Assembly: GCA_018716065.1 (NCBI GenBank)
Contig: DVKJ01000040.1
Span: forward strand, 1-41,340
Length of the DNA: 41,340 bases
Source: Candidatus Pelethosoma merdigallinarum
GTDB taxonomy: Bacteria > Bacillota_I > Bacilli_A > RF39 > UBA660
Direction of reading: 5' to 3'
The notes below the pieces were generated by a model. The model had not been told where the DNA came from and did no database searches. It was given only the letters and a program-made list of their open reading frames with translations. This document shows, in pieces, positions 32,428-41,306 of the stretch; the stretch's first letter is position 1, and each line of letters begins with the position of its first letter. A program made the position numbers and the translations under genes.

Positions 32428-32448
32428 ATAGAAACATCTAGTCTTTTT
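32422..32448 (+). terminator. CTAGA-stem terminator D
   Basis: GACTAGAT (32422-32429)/ATCTAGTC (32436-32443) and T run. The gene's TAG is part of the stem. Confidence 0.88.
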
Positions 32449-32516
32449 GTGCCAATTACTTTTGTGGATAGAATTTTGATGATATAATAAAAACATCATA
32501 GGAGAGGGGAGAGAAT

Positions 32517-33317
32517 ATGAAACAAGTGGTTAAAGAAGGAACCAATCAAATTATTGGGAATGTTATTTTAAAAAATGCGGAAATTATCTTTAAAGGAACA
32601 GATAATGTTTTTTACTGTAAAAACAAATTGATTTTAGAAAATTGCAAAGTTCGTTTTACAGGGAATCATTCTTTAATTTATATTGATGAGAATGATTATC
32701 CAATGTCTTTAAATATGCGTGTAGGAAATGATTCGGTAATTTATATAGGAAAAGATTGTTATGTTAATCGTACGAGTCATTTATATGCGACGGAAAGAAA
32801 AAATATTATTATTGGGAATCAACTTTTATTATCATTTGAAACTTATTTTAGAACTGCAGACCCTCATATCATTTATGATTGTAATCTTTCAAAAAGAGTT
32901 AATGAGAGTAAAAGTATTTTAATCGGAGATCGAGTATGGATTGGTCAACAATCTTTATTATTAAAAGGAACTGTGATTGGCTCTGGTGGTATTCTTGGTG
33001 GACATACCGTGATTGCGAATAAAAGAGTTCCATCTAATACTTTATTTGCTGGTAATCCTGCTTGCAAGGTAAAAGAACACGTCTTCTTTGGGTATCACTA
33101 TTCTACTCATGATTTTACAGAAGAACAAGAACAACAAAGCCTTTTGTACCAAGAGGAAGATAAGAAACAGTTTGTCTATGAGAAAGATAAATATACTTGT
33201 TCTTTAGAACAAATCGATCAACACTTACAACACCTTTCATGTGTTCAAGATAAAATCAATTATATCGAAGAAAATATCATTAAAAATAAACATAAAAATC
33301 GTTTTTATCTTTCTTAA
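32517..33317 (+). CDS. Left-handed beta-helix acyltransferase (hexapeptide repeat)
   Basis: 266 residues. Repeats of the (I/V/L)-G-x4 kind run through about 45-185 (YIGKDCYVNRTSHLY, IIIGNQLLLS, ILIGDRVWIGQQSLLLKGTV, IGSGGILGGHTVIA). LFAGNPACKVKE is the CoA-site end of the maltose O-acetyltransferase/WbbJ family. It probably acetylates a surface polysaccharide or sugar. The C-terminal 70 residues are helical and unlike the family core. AGGAGAGGGGAG is a strong RBS; TGATATAAT lies at 32480-32488. Confidence 0.85.
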   Translation: MKQVVKEGTNQIIGNVILKNAEIIFKGTDNVFYCKNKLILENCKVRFTGNHSLIYIDENDYPMSLNMRVGNDSVIYIGKDCYVNRTSHLYATERKNIIIGNQLLLSFETYFRTADPHIIYDCNLSKRVNESKSILIGDRVWIGQQSLLLKGTVIGSGGILGGHTVIANKRVPSNTLFAGNPACKVKEHVFFGYHYSTHDFTEEQEQQSLLYQEEDKKQFVYEKDKYTCSLEQIDQHLQHLSCVQDKINYIEENIIKNKHKNRFYLS

Positions 33318-33388
33318 TGTGATATAATTTCTATATAGAGGAGAATGAAAATGAGAAAAATATTAAAACAACGGAAGCTATTTTTCCC

Positions 33389-33916
33389 ATGCCAGTCCTT
33401 ATGATTGCGACTTATAATGAGGATGGAAGTGTTGATGTGATGAATGCGGCTTGGGGAATGATGTTAGAAAGAAATCAAGTGGTACTTAATCTAACTGAAA
33501 CCCATAAAACAGTACAAAACATCAAGTCTAGAAAAGCATTTACCGTAAGTATTGCTGATGCAAATCATGTGGTAGAAGCAGACTATTTTGGTGTGGTGTC
33601 TGGAAATAATACCCCTCATAAGTTTGAAAATAGTGGGATGACCGCAACAAAATCTAGTTTGGTAGACGCACCGATTATTAATGAATTTCCTATTTGTATG
33701 GAATGTGAATTTATCGAGTATCAAGACCAAGAATATGGTTGTGGAGTTGTTGGTAAAGTAGTTAATGTTAGTGCGGATGAACATGTGATGAAAGATGATA
33801 AAATCGATATTTCTTTAGTGAATGCGATTGCGTTTGATCCTTTTACTCATGGTTATTACAAAATAGGAGAAAGAGTAGGTAATGCCTTTAAAGATGGTTT
33901 ACAATTAAAAAAATAA
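33389..33916 (+). CDS. Flavin reductase family protein, probably frameshifted at its start
   Basis: 175 residues from the internal ATG: MPVLMIATYNEDGSVDVMNA and TETHKTVQNIKSRKAFTVSI are the FMN-binding split-barrel fold of flavin reductases. Reading the DNA upstream in frame gives NIKTTEAIFP, which belongs to the family's first strand, but no start exists in that frame. ATG 33351 (RBS AGAGGAG) joins it only if A5 at 33356-33360 were A6. ATG 33389 has no good RBS. So a one-base loss is likely and the true product would be about 188 residues. Confidence 0.82.
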   Translation: MPVLMIATYNEDGSVDVMNAAWGMMLERNQVVLNLTETHKTVQNIKSRKAFTVSIADANHVVEADYFGVVSGNNTPHKFENSGMTATKSSLVDAPIINEFPICMECEFIEYQDQEYGCGVVGKVVNVSADEHVMKDDKIDISLVNAIAFDPFTHGYYKIGERVGNAFKDGLQLKK

Positions 33917-33931
33917 AACAAAAAAATAACG

Positions 33932-33959
33932 GTTATATTTTCCTATAAGAAAATATAAC
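33932..33959. other. 11-bp hairpin after flavin reductase
   Basis: GTTATATTTTC (33932-33942)/GAAAATATAAC (33949-33959) is perfect, but no clear T run follows. It may be a weak terminator or mRNA stabiliser. Confidence 0.5.
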
Positions 33960-34004
33960 TTGCTTTATAGTGGCTTTTATGATATATTAAAGAAGGTGAT
34001 ACAT

Positions 34005-35201
34005 ATGATTAAAAGAGAAAAATATCTAGCTAAAATAAGAGAATTTTATGATGTAGATTTAATCAAAGTTATAACGGGGATTAGAAGATGTGGTAAATCT
34101 GTATTATTAAAGCAAATAATGGATGAATTAGAAGAACAGGGTATTTCTAAAGATCATATTCTATATATTAATTTTGAAGATGTTACGTACTCTTTTATTG
34201 AAAATTATTTGGATTTAAATCAATATGTTCAAGAAAAGATTCAGGATCAACAAAAGTATTATTTGTTTTTTGATGAAATTCAAATGGTCGATCAATGGGA
34301 GAGAACGATTAATTCTTTTAAAACCACTTTAAATGCTTCTATTTTTGTAACAGGATCAAATTCCAAATTATTATCTGGTGAATTGGCTACATTATTATCT
34401 GGTCGTTATGTTTCTTTTCAAATTATGCCCTTTTCATTTCAAGAGGTTGTAAATTTGAAAAAAATTGAAGATCCACAAGACTTAGAAAAAGCCTTTAATG
34501 ATTACTTATTGTGGGGAGGAATGCCACAAAGGTTTGAGTTACACTCTTTAGATGCGATGAAGACCTACTTATCTGACGTTTTTGATGCGATTGTTTTAAA
34601 GGACATCATTAAGAGAAACAGTATAAAAAATGTGACATTATTTCAAAGAATTATGGAATATTTGGTGACGAATCCAAGTCAAACTTTTTCTCCTTCTAAT
34701 ATGATAAAAGAATTTGAAAAAGAAAATATTCCTGTTTCTTCTAAAACCATTTATGAATGTTTAGATTATGCGGAGTCGGCTTTATTGATGTCTAGAGTAT
34801 CTACCTATGATATTCGAGGTAAGCGTATATTATCTCGAAAAGATAAATACTACTTAATGGATTTAGGATTGGGTCAAATTTTAAATATTAATAAACGCAC
34901 ACAATTCGGTACGTATTTAGAAAATATCGTTTATAATGAATTAATATATCGTGGATATCATGTAAGTGTTGGAAATAATAACGGAAAAGAAATTGATTTT
35001 ATTGCTACAAAACATAATCAAAAGGAGTATTATCAAGTCGCTTATACTCTCGCACATTCGGAAACTGAAAAAAGAGAGTTTGAGGCTTTAGATTACATTA
35101 ACGACAATTATCCAAAATATGTGATTTCAATAGATAGGTTAGATTATTCTCAGAATGGAATTATTCATAAAAATATTATCGATTGGTTATTGGAACAATA
35201 A
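34005..35201 (+). CDS. AAA_14/DUF4143 family ATPase
   Basis: 398 residues. Walker A is GIRRCGKSVLL (about 26-36), Walker B YYLFFDEIQMV, sensor FVTGSNSKLL, then ALLSGRYVSFQ. The middle is helical and winged-helix-like. The C-terminal DUF4143 part (LENIVYNELIYRGYHVSVG, then GKEIDFIATK) has a PD-(D/E)xK-like core. These proteins are common, of unknown function, and often in accessory DNA. ATG 34005 follows AGAAGGTGAT; longer readings begin upstream of the -10. Confidence 0.88.
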   Translation: MIKREKYLAKIREFYDVDLIKVITGIRRCGKSVLLKQIMDELEEQGISKDHILYINFEDVTYSFIENYLDLNQYVQEKIQDQQKYYLFFDEIQMVDQWERTINSFKTTLNASIFVTGSNSKLLSGELATLLSGRYVSFQIMPFSFQEVVNLKKIEDPQDLEKAFNDYLLWGGMPQRFELHSLDAMKTYLSDVFDAIVLKDIIKRNSIKNVTLFQRIMEYLVTNPSQTFSPSNMIKEFEKENIPVSSKTIYECLDYAESALLMSRVSTYDIRGKRILSRKDKYYLMDLGLGQILNINKRTQFGTYLENIVYNELIYRGYHVSVGNNNGKEIDFIATKHNQKEYYQVAYTLAHSETEKREFEALDYINDNYPKYVISIDRLDYSQNGIIHKNIIDWLLEQ

Positions 35202-35208
35202 AGCGCAA

Positions 35209-35238
35209 AAAACTGGATTTTATTGTCTAGTTTTTTTG
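35209..35238 (+). terminator. CTAGA-stem terminator E
   Basis: AAAACTGGA (35209-35217)/TCTAGTTTT (35226-35234, one G-U), then T run. Extended -10 TGATATAAT (35245-35253) of the next operon follows. Confidence 0.75.
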
Positions 35239-35275
35239 TGGTTATGATATAATGGGATAAGAATAGAGGATGTTT

Positions 35276-36403
35276 ATGATAGAGTTTAAAAATGTAACTA
35301 AAAATTATAAAAAGAAAAAAGTATTACATCGTATTTCATTAAAAATTAATCAAGGAGAACTTGTGTGTTTAATCGGTGAAAGTGGTTGTGGGAAGACAAC
35401 GACTTTAAAAATGATTAATCGTTTGATTGAACCTACGAGTGGTAAGATTTTATTAAATGGCAAAGATATTAAGGAAATGAATGTCATTCAATTACGTCGT
35501 AATATGGGATATGTGATTCAACAAACAGGTTTATTTCCTCATATGACGGTGCGTGAGAATATTCAATTGATTTCCAAATTAAATAAAGTAGATTCTAAAG
35601 TGATAGAAAAGCGTACGTTAGAAATGATGGAAATGATTGGTTTAGATCCTAAGGAATTTTTAGACCGTTATCCAACGGAATTATCTGGTGGACAACAACA
35701 GAGAATTGGTGTAGCACGTGCGTTTATGACCAATCCAGAAATTATTTTAATGGATGAACCTTTTAGTGCGTTAGATCCAATGACTCGTAGTTCCCTTCAA
35801 GATGAATTACTTCATTTACAACAAGAGTTCAAAAAAACGATTGTCTTTGTAACACATGATATGGATGAAGCAATCAAACTTGCGGATAAGATTTGTATTA
35901 TGGATGGTGGAAAAGTGATTCAATATGATACGCCAGAAATGATTTTGAAACATCCGAAGAATGATTTTGTCCGTAACTTTGTCGGAGCGAAACGTATTTG
36001 GGACTCACCAGAACTAATTAAAGTAAAAGATATTATGAATCCGAAACCGATTATGTGTTCTAAAAATCTTTCTTTGTTTCAATGTATTACAAGAATGAAA
36101 AGTATGAAAGTAGATACACTCATGGTTGTTGATGAACATAAAAAATTCTTAGGTTGTTTATTTGCTTCGCAGTTAACAGAAAATAGTGATCTTCATGCTC
36201 CAGCCATTCAGTTTATGGAACCTCATACAGTCACATTGCAAGAAAGTGATTCGATTGTGGATGCTTTAAAGATCGTTGAGGAAAAGAAATTCTTTACCTT
36301 ACCAGTCGTAAATCATCAAAATCAATTAGTTGGTTTAGTTACACGTAGTAGTTTGATTACTTCACTAAGCCAACAATTTATTCAAGGAGGTGAAGAAGCA
36401 TGA
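35276..36403 (+). CDS. Compatible-solute ABC transporter ATPase with CBS domains (OpuCA/ProV type)
   Basis: 375 residues. The ATPase domain (1-240) has Walker A GESGCGKTT, signature LSGGQQQRIG, Walker B EIILMDEPFSALDP and the H-loop VFVTHDMDEA. Two CBS motifs occupy about 250-370 (IMNPKPIMCSK, then MEPHTVTLQESDSIVDALKI), typical of osmosensing glycine-betaine/carnitine/choline importers. ATG 35276 is taken since AGAGG lies six bases upstream; ATG 35270 is too close to it. Overlaps the permease gene by ATGA. Confidence 0.92.
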   Translation: MIEFKNVTKNYKKKKVLHRISLKINQGELVCLIGESGCGKTTTLKMINRLIEPTSGKILLNGKDIKEMNVIQLRRNMGYVIQQTGLFPHMTVRENIQLISKLNKVDSKVIEKRTLEMMEMIGLDPKEFLDRYPTELSGGQQQRIGVARAFMTNPEIILMDEPFSALDPMTRSSLQDELLHLQQEFKKTIVFVTHDMDEAIKLADKICIMDGGKVIQYDTPEMILKHPKNDFVRNFVGAKRIWDSPELIKVKDIMNPKPIMCSKNLSLFQCITRMKSMKVDTLMVVDEHKKFLGCLFASQLTENSDLHAPAIQFMEPHTVTLQESDSIVDALKIVEEKKFFTLPVVNHQNQLVGLVTRSSLITSLSQQFIQGGEEA

Positions 36404-37962
36404 GTTTTTTTACCTATGTCATGAATAATTATGATCAAATTTTAAGTTTGTTAGTGGAACATATAAAATTAACTTCGATTGCGGTACTATTCGCGATTAT
36501 CATCGGTGTTCCTATTGGTATTATTATTAGTTATGTAAAGAAATTAAATAAACCAGTATTAGGTGTTGCGAGTGTCATTCAAGCAATTCCTAGTATGGCT
36601 TTATTAGGATTTGCGATTCCCTTTTTAGGAATTGGAACTCTTCCTGCCATTGTGATGGTAGTATTATATTCCTTACTTCCTATCATAAAGAATACTTATA
36701 CGGGAATTAATAGTATTGATTCTAATATGTTAGAAGCCGCAACAGGAATAGGACTTACACGTTGGCAAGTATTATATAAAGTACAAATTCCTTTAGCTTT
36801 ACCGGTTATTATGGCTGGTATTCGTATCTCAGTGGTTACGGCCGTTGGATTAATGACGATGGCAGCCTTTATTGGTGGTGGCGGACTTGGTTTCTTAGTG
36901 TTCTCTGGAATTCGTACTGTTAATAACAATCAAATTTTAGCTGGTGCGATTCCTGCTTGTTTACTAGCCCTTTTTGTCGATTATATTGTCGGGTTAATCG
37001 AAAAATTAGTGACGCCAATTAGTCTTCAAAAAACAAACGACTTTAATAAAAAAATGTTAATGAAAAAACGTCGTCATCAAAAATGGATTTTGTTGGTTAC
37101 CGCTCTTATTTTAGGAATCTTATTTTTAGTAACTAGTATTGATTTTAGTTCTAATCAAAAAGAGATTACGGTTGGTAGTAAAGATTTTACTGAACAAAAT
37201 ATTTTGTGTCATATGGTAAGTGATGCGATTGAAGAAAATACGGATATTAAGGTCAATCGTCAGTGTAACTTAGGAGGAACACAAATTTGTTTTAGTGCTT
37301 TACAAAATCATAATATTGACTTATACATTGATTACACAGGAACGGTTTATGGTGACACTTTAAAATATAAACCAATTAGTGATATTGAAGAGGTTTATAA
37401 TACGGTAAAAAAAGATTTAAAACAAAAATACGGAATTGAAGTATTAGATCAAATGGGATTTAATAATACTTATGCGCTTGCGGTACGTAAAGATACAGCT
37501 GATAAATATCACTTAACGACTATGAGTGATTTGGCACGTGTATCGAATCAATTAGTGATTTCACCAAGCTTAGAGTTTATTAACCGTGAAGATGGTCTTG
37601 TAGGGGCAACAAATACTTATCAATTTCATTTTAAAGATGTGATTGGTATTGATGGTAGTCCAAGATATACGGCACTTGCGAATGGGAATAGTGATGTCAT
37701 TGATGCCTTTTCAACGGATGGTCTTCTTAAAAAGTTTAATTTAATATTATTAGAAGACGATAAGTCTTTCTTTCCACCATATTATGCGATTCCTTTAGTT
37801 GATGAAGAGACTTTAAAAGAATATCCAGAACTAGAAGAAGTGTTAAATGAATTAGGAACGAAGTTAAATAATGAAATTATGAGTGAACTGAATTACGAAG
37901 TCGATGAACTTGGACGTAATCCGGAAGATGTTGCGAAAAACTTTCTTAAAAGCATCCAGTAA
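36400..37962 (+). CDS. Fused permease and substrate-binding protein (OpuCB-OpuCC type)
   Basis: 520 residues. Residues about 1-215 are a binding-protein-dependent permease (five or six helices, EAATGIGLTRWQVLYKVQIP is the ATPase-contact loop). After one helix (about 228-247) comes an OpuAC/ProX-type binding domain (VGSKDFTEQNIL, then NLGGTQICFSALQNHNIDLY, IDYTGTVYG) displayed outside. Fusion of the two is known in Streptococcus and Lactococcus. It imports betaine, carnitine, choline or a similar quaternary amine; exact substrate not deducible. The terminator begins within its last codons. Confidence 0.93.
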   Translation: MSFFTYVMNNYDQILSLLVEHIKLTSIAVLFAIIIGVPIGIIISYVKKLNKPVLGVASVIQAIPSMALLGFAIPFLGIGTLPAIVMVVLYSLLPIIKNTYTGINSIDSNMLEAATGIGLTRWQVLYKVQIPLALPVIMAGIRISVVTAVGLMTMAAFIGGGGLGFLVFSGIRTVNNNQILAGAIPACLLALFVDYIVGLIEKLVTPISLQKTNDFNKKMLMKKRRHQKWILLVTALILGILFLVTSIDFSSNQKEITVGSKDFTEQNILCHMVSDAIEENTDIKVNRQCNLGGTQICFSALQNHNIDLYIDYTGTVYGDTLKYKPISDIEEVYNTVKKDLKQKYGIEVLDQMGFNNTYALAVRKDTADKYHLTTMSDLARVSNQLVISPSLEFINREDGLVGATNTYQFHFKDVIGIDGSPRYTALANGNSDVIDAFSTDGLLKKFNLILLEDDKSFFPPYYAIPLVDEETLKEYPELEEVLNELGTKLNNEIMSELNYEVDELGRNPEDVAKNFLKSIQ

Positions 37963-37974
37963 GGGTGCTTTTTT
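37949..37974 (+). terminator. Terminator of the solute-transporter operon
   Basis: AAAGCATCC (37949-37957)/GGGTGCTTT (37963-37971, one G-U), loop containing the TAA stop, then T6. Confidence 0.85.
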
Positions 37975-37994
37975 GTGTAATTTATTAATTGTTC

Positions 37995-38023
37995 TTGACA
38001 AGTCTTAAAACATCATGTAGTAT
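37995..38023 (+). promoter_or_regulatory. Promoter of helD
   Basis: TTGACA (37995-38000), 17 bases, TAGTAT (38018-38023). RBS AGTAGGTG before ATG 38059. Confidence 0.78.
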
Positions 38024-38058
38024 AAGTTCGACCATAGTAATAGAAAGTAGGTGTAAAA

Positions 38059-40017
38059 ATGACAGAAGAAGTACAATATTTAGATTATACTTTAGAAAAG
38101 TATGATGAAGTGATTGAAGATTCTAAATTAAAACTTAAGAATTTACGGAAACTATATGCACACAATTATGATGCGATGTTGGACGAAAAAGAAAGATTGG
38201 AACATGACATTGAAGTCATTGAAAAAGCAAAGAATAGTCCTTATTTTGCTCGTATTGATTTTGAAAGTAAAAATCATTTTGAAAAGTGTTATATTGGTAA
38301 AAAAGGTGTGATTGATTATGATCACAATATCATTACCGTTGATTGGCGCGCTCCTATTGCTAGTCTTTATTATGATTCTAATGTTGGTTCATGTCAGTAT
38401 GAAGCACCAGAAGGCATGATTCAAGGACAGTTGAAGTTGAAGAGACAGTATACGATTGAGAAAAAGAAATTAATCCAATTTAATGATGTAGATACGGTGA
38501 GTAATGATGAACTATTAAAACCATATTTAGATGTATCGGCAGATGTTCGTCTAAAAAATATTGTTTCTACAATTCAAAGTGAACAAAATCAAATTATTCG
38601 TGAAAAATTAGGACAAGATATGGTTATTCAAGGAGTGGCTGGAAGTGGAAAAACAACCGTTGCGCTTCATCGTATTGCTTATTTAGTTTATAATTATCGT
38701 AATCTTTTTAAAGCGAAAGATTATATGGTCATTGGACCTAATAAATTTTTTGTTAATTATATTTCTGATATATTACCTGATTTAGATGTCAATGGAGTTA
38801 TAGAATCTACCTTAGATGAATTATGTCTTAATTATGTAAAAGAAAACTTTAACATTTATCACTCATTAGATATTTTAAAAGATGATGATGAAGAATCGGC
38901 ATTTAAAACATCCATGAGGATGAAAAAAAGAATCGATGACTATTTTCGAAAACTAGAAGTGATTCCTCTTAAAGATTTTTGTATTTCTAATAAAAAAATG
39001 ATCGATCGAAAGGTTATTTTATCGATGTACAAAGAAATAGATAAAAAAAGATACAAAAGTGTGCAAGCACAAGTGGAACGAATGATTTTATTGTTAGAAA
39101 AATATATCGATCAACATATCAATACCATAATTAGTCAGTTTATAAAAGAAGGAGAAAGTCAAAAGTTAATTAAAGAAATCAAAGAAAACAGGACTTCTCA
39201 CTTGAAAAAGTATTTTACGGTAATGAATAAGAAGATTAAAATGATCTATATAGATATTTTAACTGATTTAGGATGGAATACTAGCAAAATAAAAAAGAAC
39301 GAGGTTCAAATCGAAGATCTTCCGTCTCTTTTGTATATAAAATATAAACTGAATGGAAGTGAAGACTATCACCATTACAAACATATTGTCATTGATGAGG
39401 CTCAAGATTATGGAGCATTTACTTTTTATGCATTAAAGAAAATGTTTCAAAATGCATCTTTTAGTATTTATGGTGATCTTGCACAAAGTTTATATGCTTA
39501 TCGTAGTTTAAGTGATTGGACGGAACTACAAAATATTTTTCCTGCATTAGAAATTGTACGTTTAAATAAAAGTTATCGTACAACCATAGAAATCATGGAA
39601 GAAGCCAATAAAATTAATCAACTTTTAGGTTTGGATCAAGCAATTCCTGTCATCCGTCATGGTGAAGAAGTAGAGTATGTAAGTGATAACATTATAAAAT
39701 TAACCAAGCAAATTAGTCATCAATATAAAACGATTGCGATTATCACCAAAAATCAAGAACAAGCTAATCATTTATATCAACAATTAAAGGATCATTTAGA
39801 TGTCACTTTAATTGATTCTTCTCATTTAACTTATAATAGTAGTATTAATATCATTCCTAGTTATTTATCAAAAGGGTTAGAGTTTGATGCAGTAATCATT
39901 GATCAAATAGGTCAATATAATAAGGATTATGTTTTAGATATGAAATTATTATATGTTTCCATGACGCGAGCCCTTCACAAATTATATATGGTAGAAAGCA
40001 AATTAGATAACGAATAA
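38059..40017 (+). CDS. HelD-like UvrD/SF1 helicase-fold ATPase
   Basis: 652 residues. The N-terminal coiled coil (about 1-65: YDEVIEDSKLKLKNLRKL, then KERLEHDIEVIEKA) is followed by the YFARIDF and DWRAPIASLYYD segments special to HelD. Walker A is GVAGSGKTTVALHRIAYLVY and motif II is IVIDEAQDYG. Near the end are SKGLEFDAVIID and LYVSMTRALH. HelD strips stalled RNA polymerase from DNA and recycles it rather than acting as a true helicase. It is somewhat shorter than the 770-residue B. subtilis protein, in line with short-arm forms. Confidence 0.9.
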   Translation: MTEEVQYLDYTLEKYDEVIEDSKLKLKNLRKLYAHNYDAMLDEKERLEHDIEVIEKAKNSPYFARIDFESKNHFEKCYIGKKGVIDYDHNIITVDWRAPIASLYYDSNVGSCQYEAPEGMIQGQLKLKRQYTIEKKKLIQFNDVDTVSNDELLKPYLDVSADVRLKNIVSTIQSEQNQIIREKLGQDMVIQGVAGSGKTTVALHRIAYLVYNYRNLFKAKDYMVIGPNKFFVNYISDILPDLDVNGVIESTLDELCLNYVKENFNIYHSLDILKDDDEESAFKTSMRMKKRIDDYFRKLEVIPLKDFCISNKKMIDRKVILSMYKEIDKKRYKSVQAQVERMILLLEKYIDQHINTIISQFIKEGESQKLIKEIKENRTSHLKKYFTVMNKKIKMIYIDILTDLGWNTSKIKKNEVQIEDLPSLLYIKYKLNGSEDYHHYKHIVIDEAQDYGAFTFYALKKMFQNASFSIYGDLAQSLYAYRSLSDWTELQNIFPALEIVRLNKSYRTTIEIMEEANKINQLLGLDQAIPVIRHGEEVEYVSDNIIKLTKQISHQYKTIAIITKNQEQANHLYQQLKDHLDVTLIDSSHLTYNSSINIIPSYLSKGLEFDAVIIDQIGQYNKDYVLDMKLLYVSMTRALHKLYMVESKLDNE

Positions 40018-40160
40018 TATTAAAATTGATTCGTCTATTATAGAATAGAAACATTTTATGTCATAACTCTCTCAGAAAGGTTTCAAAGTGAAAGAGTGTC
40101 ATATCTAGTTTTTCATTCTTCAAAACGAACGGTTATGGATGTGAATCGTTTCAATCAGGA

Positions 40161-40185
40161 AGTAGGTAAATAAGCCTACTTTTTT
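40161..40185 (+). terminator. Terminator between helD and ldh
   Basis: AGTAGGT (40161-40167)/GCCTACT (40174-40180, one G-U) with T6. The 140 bases between helD and this hairpin hold no gene I can support, though a CATATCTAGTTTTTC piece near 40100 resembles the CTAGA terminator family. Confidence 0.75.
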
Positions 40186-40216
40186 GATATTTCTTTGTTA
40201 TAATCATGCCAATATT

Positions 40217-40225
40217 TGTTATAAT
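40217..40225 (+). promoter_or_regulatory. Extended -10 of ldh
   Basis: TGTTATAAT at 40217-40225. The RBS is AGAAAGAGTG before ATG 40249. Confidence 0.6.
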
Positions 40226-40248
40226 AAAGAAGTAGAAAGAGTGATAAA

Positions 40249-41160
40249 ATGAAGAATAAAGTTGTAATTATTGGTTGTGGAAGTGTAGGTATGAGCTATG
40301 CTTATGCATTAATTAACCAAAAAACATTTGTAACTGATTTGGTATTAATTGATATTGATCATAAAAGAATGGAAGGAGAGGCCATGGATTTAAGCCATGG
40401 TATTCCTTTCGCACCTTCTAAAATAAATATTAAAGCAGGTTCTTATGAAGATTGCAATGATGCCAAAATCGTTTGTATTTGTGCAGGAGCGAATCAAAAG
40501 CCAGGCGAAACAAGATTAGATCTAATTAAACGAAATTATGATATTTTTAAAGGGATTATTCCTGAAGTCATGAAGAGTGGTTTTCATGGAATCTTTTTAG
40601 TGGCCACCAACCCTGTTGATGCGATGACTTATTTTACCTATCGTTTATCAGGATTACCTTCTAATCAAGTCATTGGTTCAGGAACTACCTTAGATACATC
40701 TAGATTACGTTATTTAATTAGTGAACGTTTACAAGTCAACGCTAAAAATGTTCATGCGTATGTTTTAGGAGAACATGGCGATAGTGAATTTGTACCTTGG
40801 AGTAGGGCAAGTGTAGGTTTACAAGATATTCAAGAATATATTTCACAAGAAGAACTAGATCAGCTTTGTGATGAAGTACGTAATGCGGCTTATGAAGTGA
40901 TTGAACGAAAAGGTGTTACGAATTATGGTATTGGAATGTGTTTAGTACGTATTACGAATGCGATTCTTGGTGGTGAAAACTCTATTTTATGTGTATCTAG
41001 TTATCACGAACAAGAAAATGTTTATATAAGTACCCCAAGTATTTTAGATCAATCAGGAATTCGTGAACAAGTCGTATTCCCATTAACAAAAGAAGAAGAA
41101 ACCCAGTTACACCATTCTATGGACATTATTCGTAAGTCTATAGAGTCGATTGAAAAATAA
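40249..41160 (+). CDS. ldh: L-lactate dehydrogenase
   Basis: 303 residues. IIGCGSVGMSYAYAL is the NAD Rossmann motif. ICAGANQKPGETR has Gln in the specificity loop, favouring pyruvate/lactate over malate. LVATNPVDAMTYF and LGEHGDSEFVPWS contain the catalytic His-Asp relay. It reduces pyruvate to L-lactate with NADH, in keeping with a fermentative life. It stands alone, between two terminators. Confidence 0.95.
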   Translation: MKNKVVIIGCGSVGMSYAYALINQKTFVTDLVLIDIDHKRMEGEAMDLSHGIPFAPSKINIKAGSYEDCNDAKIVCICAGANQKPGETRLDLIKRNYDIFKGIIPEVMKSGFHGIFLVATNPVDAMTYFTYRLSGLPSNQVIGSGTTLDTSRLRYLISERLQVNAKNVHAYVLGEHGDSEFVPWSRASVGLQDIQEYISQEELDQLCDEVRNAAYEVIERKGVTNYGIGMCLVRITNAILGGENSILCVSSYHEQENVYISTPSILDQSGIREQVVFPLTKEEETQLHHSMDIIRKSIESIEK

Positions 41161-41173
41161 AGGTTATGTTTAC

Positions 41174-41210
41174 AAGATGATAAGTTTGTATATATTTATC
41201 ATCTTTTTTT
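41174..41210 (+). terminator. Terminator of ldh
   Basis: AAGATGATAA (41174-41183)/TTATCATCTT (41196-41205) plus a T run to 41210. Confidence 0.85.
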
Positions 41211-41260
41211 TCGTGAATTTTTAAACTAAATGCAGTTTTAAAAAACAAAATTTAATTTAC

Positions 41261-41306
41261 AAGACTTATTACCGGTTTAGAATAGGCAACCGGAAATAAG
41301 TCTTTT
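41261..41306. terminator. Long two-part hairpin near the window end
   Basis: AAGACTTATT (41261-41270)/AATAAGTCTT (41295-41304) encloses CCGGTT (41272-41277)/AACCGG (41288-41293), with T4 after. It could end a minus- or plus-strand unit just outside the window. Confidence 0.55.

Noticed and set aside
21160-33960. Insertion sequence, prophage or CRISPR array in the accessory region
   Set aside because: No transposase, integrase, phage structural gene or regularly spaced direct repeats were found.
40060-40180. Short open frame between helD and ldh
   Set aside because: There is no start codon with an RBS, and the sequence ends in a terminator stem.
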